From Trebouxia sp. TZW2008 (lineage: Eukaryota > Chlorophyta > Trebouxiophyceae > Trebouxiales > Trebouxiaceae): a stretch of 64,000 nucleotides of DNA. The stretch is taken from the NCBI GenBank assembly GCA_002118135.1, contig BDIU01000257.1, positions 1-64,000 of the forward strand. The letters run 5' to 3'. Of the stretch, positions 44,093-56,156 are shown piece by piece. The notes beneath the pieces were generated by a model. It searched no databases. It saw only the letters and a list, made by a program, of their open reading frames with translations, and was not told the DNA's origin. Positions within the stretch are counted from its first letter, which is position 1. The number at the start of each line of letters is the position of its first letter. The position numbers were made by a program, and so were the translations under genes.

Positions 44093-47000
44093 ATGCTCTA
44101 CGGCTCTGGATTGCAGCCAATGATCATACCTCAAGTAGCGCCGCAGAGCCCGAAATCTGCCTTGTCAACATCATTGGTGTCCTCGGCATCCTCAGAGTCA
44201 TTTCCAACGCGCATGCTCTGCAGGAAGTCCGATACCAGCGAGCGGCTAACCCAGACACAACAGGACCAGCAAGGGACAGCCGGCTCTGCGTTGCACACCT
44301 TCTCACAGCCCAAGGCTCTATCAGAGGTGAGCCTGATCTACTGTTGAGCACTTGTGTCGTCGAACAAGATCGCTATTGATTTGTTTGGCCAGCGGGCAGC
44401 AGCAACCTCGGTGCTGCAGTGTCAGAGCCATAGTGAGTCCCAGTTCCGGCACATACACTGTCTTTTGCGTCGTGTCACGGCCTTCCAGCCTACAACCTGT
44501 TGATATGTAGACGTATGAGCATGAACAACGGACTTGTGGCCGCTTGAGGCGCCTGCTTTGCCTGTTTGCGTCGTGACTGCACACGTGTGGGTCATCCTAA
44601 TACCTGGATCGTTGCGGCGTCGCCCAGCACCTGGTGTATCAGACTCACCACTGGTAGCCATCATGTAGTGCTAGGACCGTTTAAGCAAGTTTTGTGTCAA
44701 AGCCCTCAGTGATCACTGGATCAGCTGCTGTCAGGGTTGGTGCTAAGCTGTGATGATCTATCGCCAAGATCCCACAGCAAGTCTGGTCAATTCACTGTAC
44801 AGCTTGCTGAATGTACTGCCATTGTCCTGTAGGTTGAGCCTATGGAGGAGAACAGCGGACCTGCTGAGTCAAAGGCTGACTCTGCGGGGGCCAACATCAC
44901 CCCTACCAAACCCCGCCAGGGCAACCATTCCAATGGCAAAAAGCAGCCCAGAGCTCTTAAGCAGCTGAGATTTGAAGGTCAGAAACAATTACATACACTC
45001 CTTTGGCTGTTGTGCTGTCATCCTTTGCGATCAACTGTATGGCATGGCATGGCGCTGCTTTGAGGCGTGATACCCACCTACCCACCCTGGAGTTCTTCGC
45101 AGGCTCGCCGCAGCCTACAGCATGACTTCCTTGCTGGATGACCACCATTGTTAACATGTGATCCACTGTGTGCATCGCCTACTGGGATGGTACACTGTGT
45201 GTATGGCCTGCTGACTCGCTTTGGGCTTGTGCCGTATCCAATTCTGACTCAAGCACCATTCCTGCAGGACATGGGGCTCTGAGGCCCTCTGCAGACCCCC
45301 ACAGCAGCAGCCAAGTACACACATCAGATGCTGCAGCACAAGCTGACTTGGCCTCTGAGCCCCTCCAGCAGCACCCCCACCCGTCCCCTCAGCACCACCC
45401 CTCCCCCTCCCGAGGCCACACCCACCATGAGGCTCATGCTGCGCCCCCAAGAGATGCAGCAATGGGATCTGGCAGTGAAGGAAGCCTGCCTAAGAGGCGC
45501 AAGAGGACTTCAGTTGCCAAAAATGCACACGCCAGAGGCAGCAACGGCTATGCTAGCCATGCACCTCACCCAGGATATGGTCATCACCCTATTCATGGTC
45601 ACTACATGCATGGGGGAGACTTTGAGGTTGGACATGGTCATGGGCACAAGGGGAAGAAACAGTCTGTCCACAGAGCGCTCAAGCAGGATGACAAGGGTCC
45701 CTGCCTCAACCCTGCCTGCAGAACTACAGGTACTGCTGCATCTCTTTGTTGCCTTGAGACACAGCTGTGCATGTTGGTCTGGGTCTGAGTATGTCGACTT
45801 TTCCTGCTTGAACATTGGGCCCTTGCAGAAGCACAGACTCTGCTGCTTGTGCTTGTTGCCTGGTGACACAGCTGTGCATGTTGGTCTGTGTCTGAATGTA
45901 TAGACTCGTATAGCTTATACATTGGGCCCCTGTCTTAACCCTGCTTGCAGAACCACAGGTACTGCTGCATTCTCTTGCTTCGTTGAGACACAGCTATGCA
46001 TTGCAGTGCCTATATTGCATTGTCTGTTGACTGTCATGTTGGTCTGGGTCTGAGTGTATAAGTGTTGTGCTTGTACACAGGTGTGCCTGCCTCAAACCTT
46101 CTTGCAAAACCGCATGTACTGCTGCACTCTCCCACTCCCTTTTTGCCCTGTGACACAGCTGCGCATGTGGATTTGGATTTGAGTGTGTACACTTATCTTG
46201 CACATGCATTGGGGCAGGCTTCCTACCAGTCTGTGCCTGCAGCATCTGCTGTAGGGGCGTCTGCCCATGTGTCTCCCTGCTCTGTGACGACCTTCATATG
46301 AATATACCATGGCAAAGCAGACATAGGGTCAGGGAGCTTGATATTGTACCCAGATGTGTGGTATGCGGGCAGGTCGAGTTGACACCTGTTGTGTCTACAT
46401 GCATGTGCAGCTTGTGAGCAGTTTGACCTGCACACAAATGCATTTGGAGTGCAGGACAAGCACGCGTTCCTGACATCAACATAGTGCTCGTGCACCAGCT
46501 TTTCAGCAACTAGCTGCAGTGGTGTGAAGCTGCAGAAACAGCTTAGTGGCTGTCTCTAGATGCAAGCTCTGCTTAGAACAAAAACAGATGCTGCTCACAA
46601 TGTAGTGTGTTGCCTGAGGTACAGCCGTGTTTGGCTATGCATAAATATGAATACGTTTGGCAAGTATTGCCATTGCATTGCCTGCCTGGCTGCAGACACT
46701 CCTCAGTGGGGAATGGCCCCCATGTCCTGCCTGAGTTCTAAATACCTTGTGCAACATAGTGGCAAGACTGAATAGTCTCTTTGTTTGCCTGCATGCAGAT
46801 ACTCCTCAGTGGCGGCTGGGCCCCATGTTCTGCCGGGAGCTGTGCAACCGCTGCGGCACGCGCTGGCAGAGGGCCAAGAACACCCGCAACCCCCAGGGCT
46901 TCTTTGTTTGGGTAAGTCTTGTCTCTGAAGCTTGTCATGTATGTCATGTATTGCTCCCGCAACCCCCCAAGGCTGCTTTGTCTGGGTATGTCTTGCCTTT

Positions 47001-50000
47001 GTTCAACTGTCGCTGGTCAACCACATTGATGGCGGAGGCAATTGCAAACACAAGCAAACGCAAAAACACCTGCACTCCCTAGGGCTTCCCTGCCTAAGTA
47101 TGCCTTGTTTCACAAAGTTGTCACATGAGTTGCACTTGGGCACTGTCTCAGCCGCAAAAGGAAAATTGAATACCCAAATGCACCCAAATTCTTGTTCGTT
47201 TGGGTATGTGTTCGCATGTAATATATGTTGCTTGCATTGTTGGTTGCAGACAGTCAGATAACAGGGGCGATGCAAGGTCATGCGTGGTTGACAACTCAAA
47301 TGCCAATGCTGAATCAGAGATTGCCACAGTCAGTCCAAATGCCCGATGTCACCTTCTATGTGAAGTTAAAGTCAAAGTCATGCTGCCTTATTGCTGGCAG
47401 CTGCTAGATTTTACATCTGCTAATCACATCCTGTGCGTCTTTGATTTGGCCTATTCTCCTGATATTGTGTGCATCGTTCCCCTGTTGGGTCCCACAGGCT
47501 GATTGGTGCATTCATTCATCAAGTCATTCATCAATTGAGCGTTTGTTCTGGTCAGTGTTGACCATTGTTAGCTTGCAGATACAGAATGACTTACGCCGTC
47601 AGGACACAGAGGTGCCTGATGCAGTAGCTCGTCCTGCTGCCAGCCCTGAACTGGCTCTAGCAGCCCTTTTGGGAGGTCAAAACAATGTTGCTATGATCAA
47701 AACATGTTGTTGGTGGGTTCAGCAACTTTGCCATGCAGGTGCGTAATGACCTGCACAGTCAAGGCTTAGAGGTGCCTAATGCAGTGGCCCGCCCTGCTGC
47801 CAGCCTTGAGTTGGCTCTAGCAGCTCTTGGGGAGGTTCGACATTGTCATCGCTTTTTGTGGCTGAATGTAGCTGGCTTCGACAATTGTGTCATGCAGGTA
47901 CGCAATGACCTGCGCAGTCAGGGCTTGGAGGTGCCTGATGCAGTAGCTCGTCCTGCTGCCAGCCCTGAACTGGCTCTAGCAGCCCTCAGAGAGGTTGAGA
48001 ACCAGCCCCATGCTGGCAGGCAGCTCAAGGTGGAGGAGCCTGAGATCTCTGACGATGATGATGATGTTGAGGCAGGAGCAGACATGGGCCGATATGAGGA
48101 GGAGATCATGATGGAGGTGAGTTGATAGCTCGTTTGATATAGGACAAGCAGTTGCGCATGATGTACAACTTGCTGCGCTTTATAGTCAGCCGTGGTCATG
48201 TCAAATAATATATTTTACCTTGTACAATGTGTTATGTGGTGCTCATCTGGTGCTCAAATTCAGCAGATACTTTGAAGCACTTGCTGCATAAATGCTTCAG
48301 CAAGTAGAATTTCAAAATCTGCTGTTTGCAAGGTAGCTGAGCCCTCCTGAAAGAGAGCCTGTCTGGTCAGTGTTTCACTATAATCTCTCATGTTCGGCAG
48401 TAAACCAGGGCCAAACATGATGCCATGATGTGCATGTTCATGGTCTTCAAAACTGCAATACATAAAAGACATGGTGTGGTGCAGGGTGAGGATGATGAAA
48501 GTGACATGAGTGCGCCTGAGGTGGTAGCTCAACACAGAGGTAGCCACCGCTGGCAACAGCCTCCTCGGCGCCTCCAGCTGCCCTTTGATGCCCCTGCCCA
48601 CCACAAGGCTCACAGAGCTAGTCAGATGACTCACAGGGACCTTGTTGAGCACTACACCAAGGCGCCCTTGCCTGTGGAACACATGAGGGAAGAGGCAGAA
48701 GAAGACTCGGGAGCCTCAGAGTCAGACCTGCTGTGCAGTGAGGTGCTGAGTGAGTCTCATGATGAAGGCTCAGAGGCCGAGTCTGATGAGATGTACATGC
48801 GGCGCCACTACAGAGGCGCTCAGGTAACTCGCCTGCTTTTCCCTCTATCTGGAAGTGCTAGTCAGTTGGCGACTCTAGCAACGAGCCTCGTCGTGCTCAA
48901 TCCAACTGCTCAAGATTTCTGTTGCCTGAACCAATGCTTTCAGCCTTGTACTGGTCCTACTGCACACTTCCCTGATTGCTGCATATGTCAATCAGGTATC
49001 ATTGTTTCAGCTTCAGTCATATCAAGCTGGCATGTCCCAAAGTGTTTTGGCAGTAGTTGTGCAACAAAGGTCACGACTATGCATACATTTAGCAGAAGCT
49101 GCCGGCGCATTGTGGCCCTGTTGCTTCAACCCATGTACACTACATCAGCTCAGTACTCAACAAGCTTTGAGCTGCAATCAAGAACATAGTTTTTGCAGTG
49201 GGTATTGATTTGTGTCCACGTTGTGAAGACAACTGGCAGCCGTGAAGCATTGGCTTGCGCTGTGGTTCTGAGCTAAATAGGCTCAACAGCATTGACAACT
49301 CCGCCCAAAAAACAAAATCAAGTTCAAAAGCTGACTTTGCTGCAGGAGTACTACACTGATGAAGAAGAGTCAGGGCTGAGTCAGGACCAGGCAGATGAGG
49401 AGGTGGCAGTCACCAAGAGGGGCCGCGCTGTCAAGCTTCCTGCCAAGTACAAGGCAGAGGTAATCTTCTTCCAGTGTTTCCTTGTCATGCTGAATGCACT
49501 CGTGAGCGTCCTGCTAAGCATCTGGCAGTGGTCAACATATTATAACAGCTACATTTGCGCTTTACTCCCAACAACAACTCCTTACATTGCGGCAGTCACC
49601 AAGAGGAGCCGCGCTGTCAAGCTTCTTGCCAAGTACAGGCAGGGGTCAGTGCCTTATCACCTACAACAATGATGTCCAGTTTTGTCACAAAATTGCTGGC
49701 CGCCAACAATATGTTCTTTTATTGTGGCAGCCCCCAAGAGGTACTGCGCCATCAAGCTGCCTGCCAAGTACATTGCAGAGATCAGTGTCTTATAGCCTAA
49801 GTCACTGGTACTCCATATGTTTTGGTGCATATACGCGGCAGCTGTACAGAGAGCGTGCAGGGCTGTCAAGCTCCTTGATAAGCTCAAGGCAGAGGTCAGC
49901 ACCTGCTTGTTAAAATGAATGCACTGGTCACCAAATACATGCTCTTGTCCTGCAAAAGCTGCACAGTCGAGCTCTTTGCTTGGTACAAGTCAGAGGTAGG

Positions 50001-52971
50001 CACCATGCAGTCTTGATAGTAGCACACATGTGTTGATGCAAATCAGAAAGCTGTGCCACATTCAGCTTTGTCTGCAAGCCCCCTTGCGTTCACAACTTTC
50101 TGGTGCTGTGCAAATCAAGGTTCCTTGGAGACACAGCTGTATGTTGAAACAGCTGTCATACACCTACATATTTGTGCTGTGTAGATACGTCCAGTCTGAT
50201 CTAACTAGTTTCACCAGCAACAGCAGATACGCTGGCCCTGGCCGTGTGCTGTAGACATGCCTGTGGGTTGAGGCAGTTGTGGACTTGCTGTCTGAATGTC
50301 AGTGACCTGGAGTTGGACGTTCAATAGCAACACAATACGTACTTTTGAAAGTCTCAGGCTGAGGCACAAGCAGCTGGCAGCAGCAGAATCTGATTGTTGC
50401 AAAGTATCTTGTCATGCACTACAGCCATGCCTGTACAGCCACATTGTCTGAACAGATGTTGCCGGTTTGATCACTGAGTGTGCTGACAGCCCTTTCATAT
50501 CCTGTTTGCAGGAGGAAAAGCTGCAAGCACAAGAGCAAAGGCAGCCCGGAAGATAGGCGACGAGGCGCATGTACTACAGCTATGCCCGTGTAACTACCTC
50601 TAAATAGGTGACAGCCTTTCCAGTCATTGGGTGTGCTGTAATTTGTCTGCAGGAAGAAAAGCTGCGTCGGCGCAAGCGCAAGAGCGAAGGTAGCCCATAC
50701 CGGCTGCTGAGGCACATGCACCACCCTAGTAGCCACAGACAAGTTGAAACTGCTCATTCATCAACATTTGGCAACAGCAACAGTGCGTGCAGGAGGAAAA
50801 GTTGCATCGGCGTAAGCGCAAGAGTGAAGGCAGCCCAGAAGACAGGCGGATGAGGCGCATGCACTACAATCATGTTCATAATGGACTGCGGCCATCACAT
50901 GTTGCATATTGCTTGAGTGCTCTCCCAGCGCTTTCTTGTCATCTGTGCAGGAGGAAAAGCTGCATCGGCGTAAGCGCAAGAGCGAAGGCAGCCCAGAAGA
51001 CAGGCGAACGAGGCGCATGCACTACAGCCATGCTTACCCAATGGACTATGGCCACCGCATGTTGCCGCCTGCCAGCTATGAGTCACCCCTGCGCATGCAG
51101 CGGGGGGCAGGGCACCTGATGCCTAGGGCTCCTGCAGGCAGCCCAATGGGCAGGCCTGCTGGCAAGGGCAAGTCAGGGGGAAGCCCCTTGGGAAGGTCAG
51201 ATAAGGTATGCTGTCAAGCATCATCACAAAGTGTCTGTGACTGGAAGCAGCCCAGGCACTGCATCCTGGTGCCTGCTGCACCAGTAGATTGCTTATTCTG
51301 GGAGGTGTGCCAATGAGAAGACAGGTCTAGGCCGTTTAGGTCTCACAAAGCAAGCCTCTGTGGTTAGAAGCAGCCCAGAATATGTGACATTGAATATGTT
51401 GACGGGTACTGCACAGCAGACTGTTAGTCTTGTCAGCTTTTGGGTGGTACGGATTTTGGTGGCATTGTGCCAATCAGGTTGCTGTCAATTTTAGCCTGAG
51501 AGCTTCCAAATGCTTGCTCCGAGAAGGATGTCTGCGCAGGTCATGTTGTATTCATGCATCGACTTGCTCCACGTCAGTGGTTGTCAAACTGCATTTGTTG
51601 AGTCACGCAACAAATGCACTTTGACCTTCTTGCATGACTCAATCGGTAGTGTCTCAACGCTCTGCTAAGCATGTTCAACACTTGCAACTGTGAACAGTTG
51701 ATGATAGTGTTGGCAATTTGGTGGACACTTCAGCACTGCTCAAGACTGCTGTAAGTGTCCAGATTTTGCCAATGCTAGCAGAAGCTGTCAATGGATGCAG
51801 CTGTCAGACATGTTTATCAAAGATGCTAGCGCATCCCTAGGCAACAGGGAAATGCATCGCATCATTTCACATCACGGCAGATCACATCACCTTGTGCTAC
51901 ATTACATGCCATTACTGCTTGACTGTGTTGCGGGCTTACCAGGTGCTCATACAGACAATGTCAGAAAGAAGCACAGTTGAGCCAAAGGGGTCCTGAAGAA
52001 GACTTGCCCATGTGATGCGTTGTGTCTAGCTTGACAGGAAGTGTATGCTGCTCATATCTGTGCATGAAATGCTGCTATTATGTCAAATATGTGCTTGCTG
52101 GGCGTGAGGGTTGCAAGACATGGCCTGCAATATGCTTGTGGCTAGACTGTGCAAAAGAAAGTTGCTTGTTGTGTCGAGTTGAAAGCTGCGCAAAACTTTC
52201 GCTTGTGCAAGCAATGTTACAGTTTTCTCTCAATACAACCACTGCATCGGTCACCAAGAACCATGTCCTTACGTCGGAGTGTCATGACTCAGAAGTACCA
52301 CTGGAGTCAGAATGCAATGCTTGGTTCTCAGTTGCATCGTCCTTCCATTGAGAATGTCCTTATCTTCAGAGATTACTGTACCAGCTTTTCGAACTGTACT
52401 TTTGCTACAAAGGTGTTCTGTTCATGTGCAGAGTGCCAGGGCAGGCGACAAGCGTGCCAGGGAGGGGTATGTCACCTCACCCCCCAGGGGTCACATGGGG
52501 GCCTATGCTCGCCCCCACTCTGCCTCTTACCCCAGACATGCCAGGTTGGTGCATCATCTGACTGGATACTGGCTGCCGTGTACATCATGCTGACAGCATG
52601 CTTGCGGATTCTCTATGTGGCTGCTCGCCAGAGCCATGACTGCTACATATACAATCCCCAAGATAAAGAAGAAGACTGTGTTGATTAGCTGTGGGCAAGC
52701 ACCACTCAAATTTGAGCTGCGTTTGTGGCATACATGGAGCGTACAGATGCCCATTGAGCGCATGCATGTCTTCTGACAACATCATTGAGCACAGCATCAT
52801 GTAAAGATGCCTTGCTGACTGCTGACTCTTATTTCAGTCACAGAAAGATCAATACTCGTAGCTCACTTTCGTCTGTTGATCTGCAGTCCTTATGAGACTG
52901 GGTTGGATGAGGCGGATAATGATGCAGTGGATGCTTTGATGGGCATGACTGGAGCCGTATACGCCCATTGA
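44093..52971 (+). CDS. GATA-like zinc-finger protein
   Basis: Ten exons in phase: 44093-44326, 44833-44977, 45268-45729, 46799-46911, 47898-48116, 48485-48823, 49346-49459, 50951-51205, 52432-52544, 52887-52971; 692 aa. Residues 272-299 form a GATA-type finger, CLNPAC..TPQWRLGP..LCNRC, with spacing C-x4-C-x18-C-x2-C instead of the common C-x2-C start. The intron after exon 3 splits the finger between its two cysteine pairs. Before it lies a His/Gly/Pro-rich region with a basic patch (PKRRKRTS, about 216-223). After it come acidic segments (SDDDDD, ESHDEGSEAESDE), a basic motif (KRGRAVKLPAKYK) and a KRKSEGSPEDRR-type Arg-rich region. Likely a nuclear DNA-binding regulator; target unknown. The short last exon encodes DEADNDAVDALMGM and is duplicated downstream. 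Start: first ATG of exon 1; extra exons cannot be excluded. Confidence 0.82.
45815..46175 (+). repeat. Echoes of GATA exon 3 end (first half of the zinc finger)
   Basis: Copies near 45819, 45930 and 46080 repeat the end of exon 3 (CLNPAC region), the donor GTACTGCTGC and the following GAGACACAGCTGTGCATG. The third reads CLKPSCKT. They lie downstream of the functional donor at 45729. Confidence 0.88.
46685..46745 (+). repeat. Echo of GATA exon 4 start (second half of the zinc finger)
   Basis: Repeats the acceptor and DTPQW..GPM before the functional exon at 46799; it lacks the LCNRC pair. Confidence 0.88.
46945..47220 (+). repeat. Three echoes of GATA exon 4 end
   Basis: Copies near 46958, 47070 and 47180 repeat the NPQGFFVW end and its GTATG-like donor, increasingly degraded with distance. 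Confidence 0.78.
47573..47692 (+). repeat. Echo 1 of GATA exon 5 start
   Basis: Open copy after TTGCAG: QNDLRRQDTEVPDAV to ELALAAL. It leaves in phase 1 at GGGAG|GTC, so it would shift the frame if spliced to exon 5. Confidence 0.88.
47735..47836 (+). other. Echo 2 of GATA exon 5, phase-symmetric (candidate cassette exon)
   Basis: 102 bases after CATGCAG encode 32 codons without a stop (VRNDLHSQGLEVPNAV to LALAALGE), followed by GTTCGA as a weak donor. It enters and leaves in phase 0, so inclusion before exon 5 (47898) would repeat this segment in frame. Confidence 0.5.
49580..49995 (+). repeat. Echoes of GATA exon 7 end
   Basis: Copies near 49595, 49730, 49855 and 49965 repeat VTKRGRAVKLPAKYKAE with growing divergence (for example KRSRAVKLLAKYR in the first), all downstream of the functional donor at 49459. 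Confidence 0.85.
50505..50890 (+). repeat. Three tandem echoes of GATA exon 8 start
   Basis: Copies begin at 50512, 50653 and 50793 and the functional exon at 50951, each after TGCAG (spacing 141, 140, 158). Each encodes or nearly encodes EEKLHRRKRKSEGSP. Only the last continues to the full exon. Confidence 0.92.
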
Positions 52972-53671
52972 TACAGCTGTGATGTGTGCATGACGCTCTT
53001 GGGCTGCAATCACATTGCCCTGTCATCATGCTGGCAAATTGACAGCTTTCTGAGCTGTCACAGCATGATGAGCAAAAAGAGACGTGTTACTTTGAAAGAA
53101 GAGTAGATGGAATGATTGCCGGTTGGCATATGCCGCCTGGTGCCCCTTTTTTTTTACTATACCATAGTCCACGTCATCATGACTTGTTGCATGCAGCTAC
53201 AGAACGAACCCCTGTCTCAAAAAATCCCTATTTAGCATTCAAAGGCTGTTGTACAGACTACTTAGCAGCATATAGGAACAAGCTTTAATGCAACATGGTT
53301 CACGGGAGACCCTGATCTCTCAATGACGTACAGGAGGCACTGGAGGAAATGCATTTGCCAACAGCACTCTGCCCGTTGCAACTCTGCTGAAATAGTGTTA
53401 CTGTCTTTGATGTTTCTGCACGTACATTGCGACTGCATGCTAACTGAGTCACATTACAGTAGTTGGCACAAAGTTTGACAGGACAAGATGTTGTTGTGTT
53501 CAGCATGCATATCAAGTGTCTCTCACTTTCAAACGACTGCTGGCAGAAAATTCAGGCAAGAAGCTAACATGCAGAGCCACATGTAGCAAGACTCCACAAT
53601 TGTCATTACGTCTTGTCTCAATAATAACAGGGCTAATGACAACATACGCCAGTCCAGAACAAAGCAGCAGA
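52972..53671. other. Convergent 3' region between the GATA-like gene and BTB copy 1
   Basis: Holds the two facing 3' UTRs. I see no coding exon. A T homopolymer is at 53146-53154. Confidence 0.5.
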
Positions 53672-54457
53672 TCATGTAATGCGACTATCTGTAACAACAG
53701 TTGTGGATTGCAAGCTGAAAAGAGCATCAACGCTCATGTGCGCAGTTTTGTATGCTTCAGCAATCCTTTCTGAGACCGACCTTCTGCAGTGTGGACAAGA
53801 TTTGGTGTTGTACTCAAGTACAGTGTGGCATGCCTCGTTGTGGGTTTGAACTGCGTGCATGAGACGCAGTAGACAGCCTGGACTGAGTGGATGAAGCTGT
53901 ACGGCCGGACTTTTCCAGAATGCTGCATCGGCATGCTTGATGATGTACAGCTCTGCATAAGCTAGTAATGCGCCAAGATCACACTGGTCAGCAAGTGATG
54001 CCCATGCGATAGCTGCATTGAGATCTTTGAACATGTTGGCGTTGGCCTGTGCTTTGATGGCTAAATGGTGATCACAGTCCCTCAGCACGCCCTTCATGTT
54101 GAACTTGTGAGCAAACCTCAGAACTGGCTCGGCAGCAGCAGCTGATGCACATAGCTCCTTGAATGGATCAGCCAGGCTTGGACCAATCCGCTGATACAAA
54201 AACTTCAACGCTGCTTCTACCTCTGATCTGGCGTGACCTTTGAGTGGGGGACCCTTGCAAGTCAAATTGGCGGAATCCCCTTCTTTCGAATTTGCCTGGT
54301 TGGCTTGCCCGGCCACTTCGAACATGTCCGCGAATACGGGCGAAACAACGGCTAGCAAGGTCTTGTGCACCGGTATCTGTACGCCGTCAACCTCCAGGCA
54401 GGCATCTGCCATTGCAGCAGCCTGCTCTGAGATGTTGTCTGTGTGCAGATGAGCCAT
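53672..54457 (-). CDS. BTB/POZ domain protein, intact copy
   Basis: Single exon of 261 codons plus stop. The N-terminal half is a BTB fold: ACLEVDGVQIPVHKTLLAVVSPVFADMFEVA (seen in parts at residues 19-49), then ALKFLYQR, and KFNMKGVLRDCDHHL, which matches the usual end of the domain. The rest is helical (AIAWASLADQCDLGALLAYAELYI, read in parts) and resembles the BACK-like region of plant and algal BTB proteins. Such proteins usually act as substrate adaptors of cullin-3 ubiquitin ligases; no other domain is visible, so the substrate site is unknown. A Cys pair, SCPHCRRS, lies near the C-terminus. A broken paralogue lies 2.4 kb to the right. Start: first ATG, conserved in the paralogue (MAHL). 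Confidence 0.85.
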   Translation of the reverse strand: MAHLHTDNISEQAAAMADACLEVDGVQIPVHKTLLAVVSPVFADMFEVAGQANQANSKEGDSANLTCKGPPLKGHARSEVEAALKFLYQRIGPSLADPFKELCASAAAAEPVLRFAHKFNMKGVLRDCDHHLAIKAQANANMFKDLNAAIAWASLADQCDLGALLAYAELYIIKHADAAFWKSPAVQLHPLSPGCLLRLMHAVQTHNEACHTVLEYNTKSCPHCRRSVSERIAEAYKTAHMSVDALFSLQSTTVVTDSRIT

Positions 54458-54930
54458 GCCAAACGTGAGCCTCTGGCTGAACTATACCGTCCTGCGGACA
54501 ATCGAGACATGGTTGAGACATGCGGACCAATGACAGAATTGTCCGACCCGTGCGGAGTTGAAAGCCGTCACAGGCACAGACAGCCGTGTCTAGCGCAAAC
54601 AGAACGTGCACTTGACGTGCGTGCATATGCAAACGCTTTACCTCTCAGCTTGGGGCGTTCTGTTCGCGTTCGACAAAAGCAAAAGAGCAAATGCGCAAGT
54701 GTGGCTGTGTGCAGCTCAATATGCGCGGATGTTGCCAGACACGCCGTGTCCAATACTGCCGCAGTGTTGGACTCGGACTCGGTCCTTGGAAAGTGCCATT
54801 CATTGTGAATCAGCGATCTGCACATGTGGCATCATTGCATTGCAATCAGCTACCCATATATGCTGGTTTCCTTCTAGAGCCACTGATGGCAAGTAGCTTT
54901 GCACAATTGCGTTGCCTCGCATTGCCTGAA
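54458..54930. promoter_or_regulatory. Promoter side of BTB copy 1
   Basis: Upstream of the minus-strand BTB gene, with raised CG dinucleotide content between about 54480 and 54790, like the other promoter regions in the window. The right part approaches the junction of the two duplication units. No coding region is supported. Confidence 0.5.
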
Positions 54931-54939
54931 GCAACTCAA

Positions 54940-55530
54940 CATCACAGAGACACTATACTCGGCCCCACTCCGCTGTTCAACCCAGACATTGCAGATCGTT
55001 TCATCGTCTGAACACACCCGTTTGCATTGTGCATCATGCCAGGTTCGTGCATCGTCTGACTGCGACCGCTTGCCTTGTATACCATGCATGCAGCAGGCTT
55101 GCAAAAACAGCTTTGCATGCATACGAAGCTGTATGGCTTGTGCATCCTTTCTTGCGCAAGTGCCATGATATGTTACAAGCAAGCACTGATGCCCGTTGAA
55201 TGTGGGCTGCTGGTGTTACATGCCAGGAAGTGCATCTGTGCTTGTAAATGCACTCAGACCGTATACATCTTTGCATAACACAATGACAGTGCTGAGCACA
55301 GCATTTCTATAGCTCGACCTTGTCTTTCCAATGTGCAGTACGTACAAGGCTGGGCTGGATGAGGCGGATAATGATGCAGTGGATGCTTTGATGGGCATGA
55401 CTGGAGCCGTACTTGCCCATTGGTATAGCACAGTATTGTGCATGTGATGCTGTTGGATTCAGACCACAGTGCCTTGTCATCATGCTGGCAATAAGCAGCT
55501 CTTTGAGCTGTTGCAGCATGATGAGCAATA
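54940..55530 (+). pseudogene. Duplicated 3' end of the GATA-like gene
   Basis: Copy of exon 9 end sequence (about 54950-55043, itself present twice) and of last exon 10 (from 55339) with flanks. In the copy of exon 10 the stop TGA after VYAH has become TGG, and the frame runs on for nine codons (HWYSTVLCM region). No promoter or upstream exons, so it is presumably not expressed as protein, although the original transcript could in principle be spliced into it. Confidence 0.8.
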
Positions 55531-56156
55531 ACAGACATGTCACTTTACACCGGCGGACATTTAAAATGGCGCCAAAGAAGAGGCAGTGGAAGCGATTGCC
55601 ATTTGGCATTTGCCTCTTAGTGCTTGTGTTCTTCAACAAGTTACACAATATGCTCACTTGCTGCATGCACATGTCAAACGAATCTCCTGCCTCAAGAAAG
55701 CTTTCTACCTAGGTGTTGCAAGGCTGTTGTACAGATCAGCGCCTATAGAAACAAGCTTCACTGCTCACAGGGGTGCCCTGGCTTATGCTGGCTGCTCAAT
55801 GGCATACAGTTTGCACAGCTAGAAATGCATTGGCCATCAGCTCTCTTTCAACTGCAGTCTTGGCGCATTGCTCTCTTCAATGATCCTGCTCATACGTTCG
55901 GAATGGGTGATATGAACATCACAAGTAAGTCATAAGATGTTACAGAATGTGACATGGCTGTGTCTTGCATGCAAGTATGGCTCATTGTCAGCATTGCTAG
56001 CATGACTGTGATAGGGCAAAACCTGCCTGAAGCAAAAAATACCAGTGAGACCATATCTAGCGCTGCAGGTGTCAACATGTGTTGTCTTGATGAGCAGATT
56101 GGAGCATGCAACAGACACAGTTCAAGACAAAGCAACAGACTAAGTGTTGCGGCTGC

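Noticed and set aside
47242..47360. A possible GATA-like gene exon after TTGCAG at 47248 (SQITGAMQGHAW).
   Set aside because: Exon 4 ends in phase 0 and this stretch has a stop in that phase (TAA after three codons). Joining exon 4 directly to exon 5 needs no extra exon.
53516..53773. Plus-strand open frame of 85 codons overlapping the end of the BTB gene.
   Set aside because: Antisense shadow of the BTB coding region and its 3' UTR, without plausible product or splice sites.
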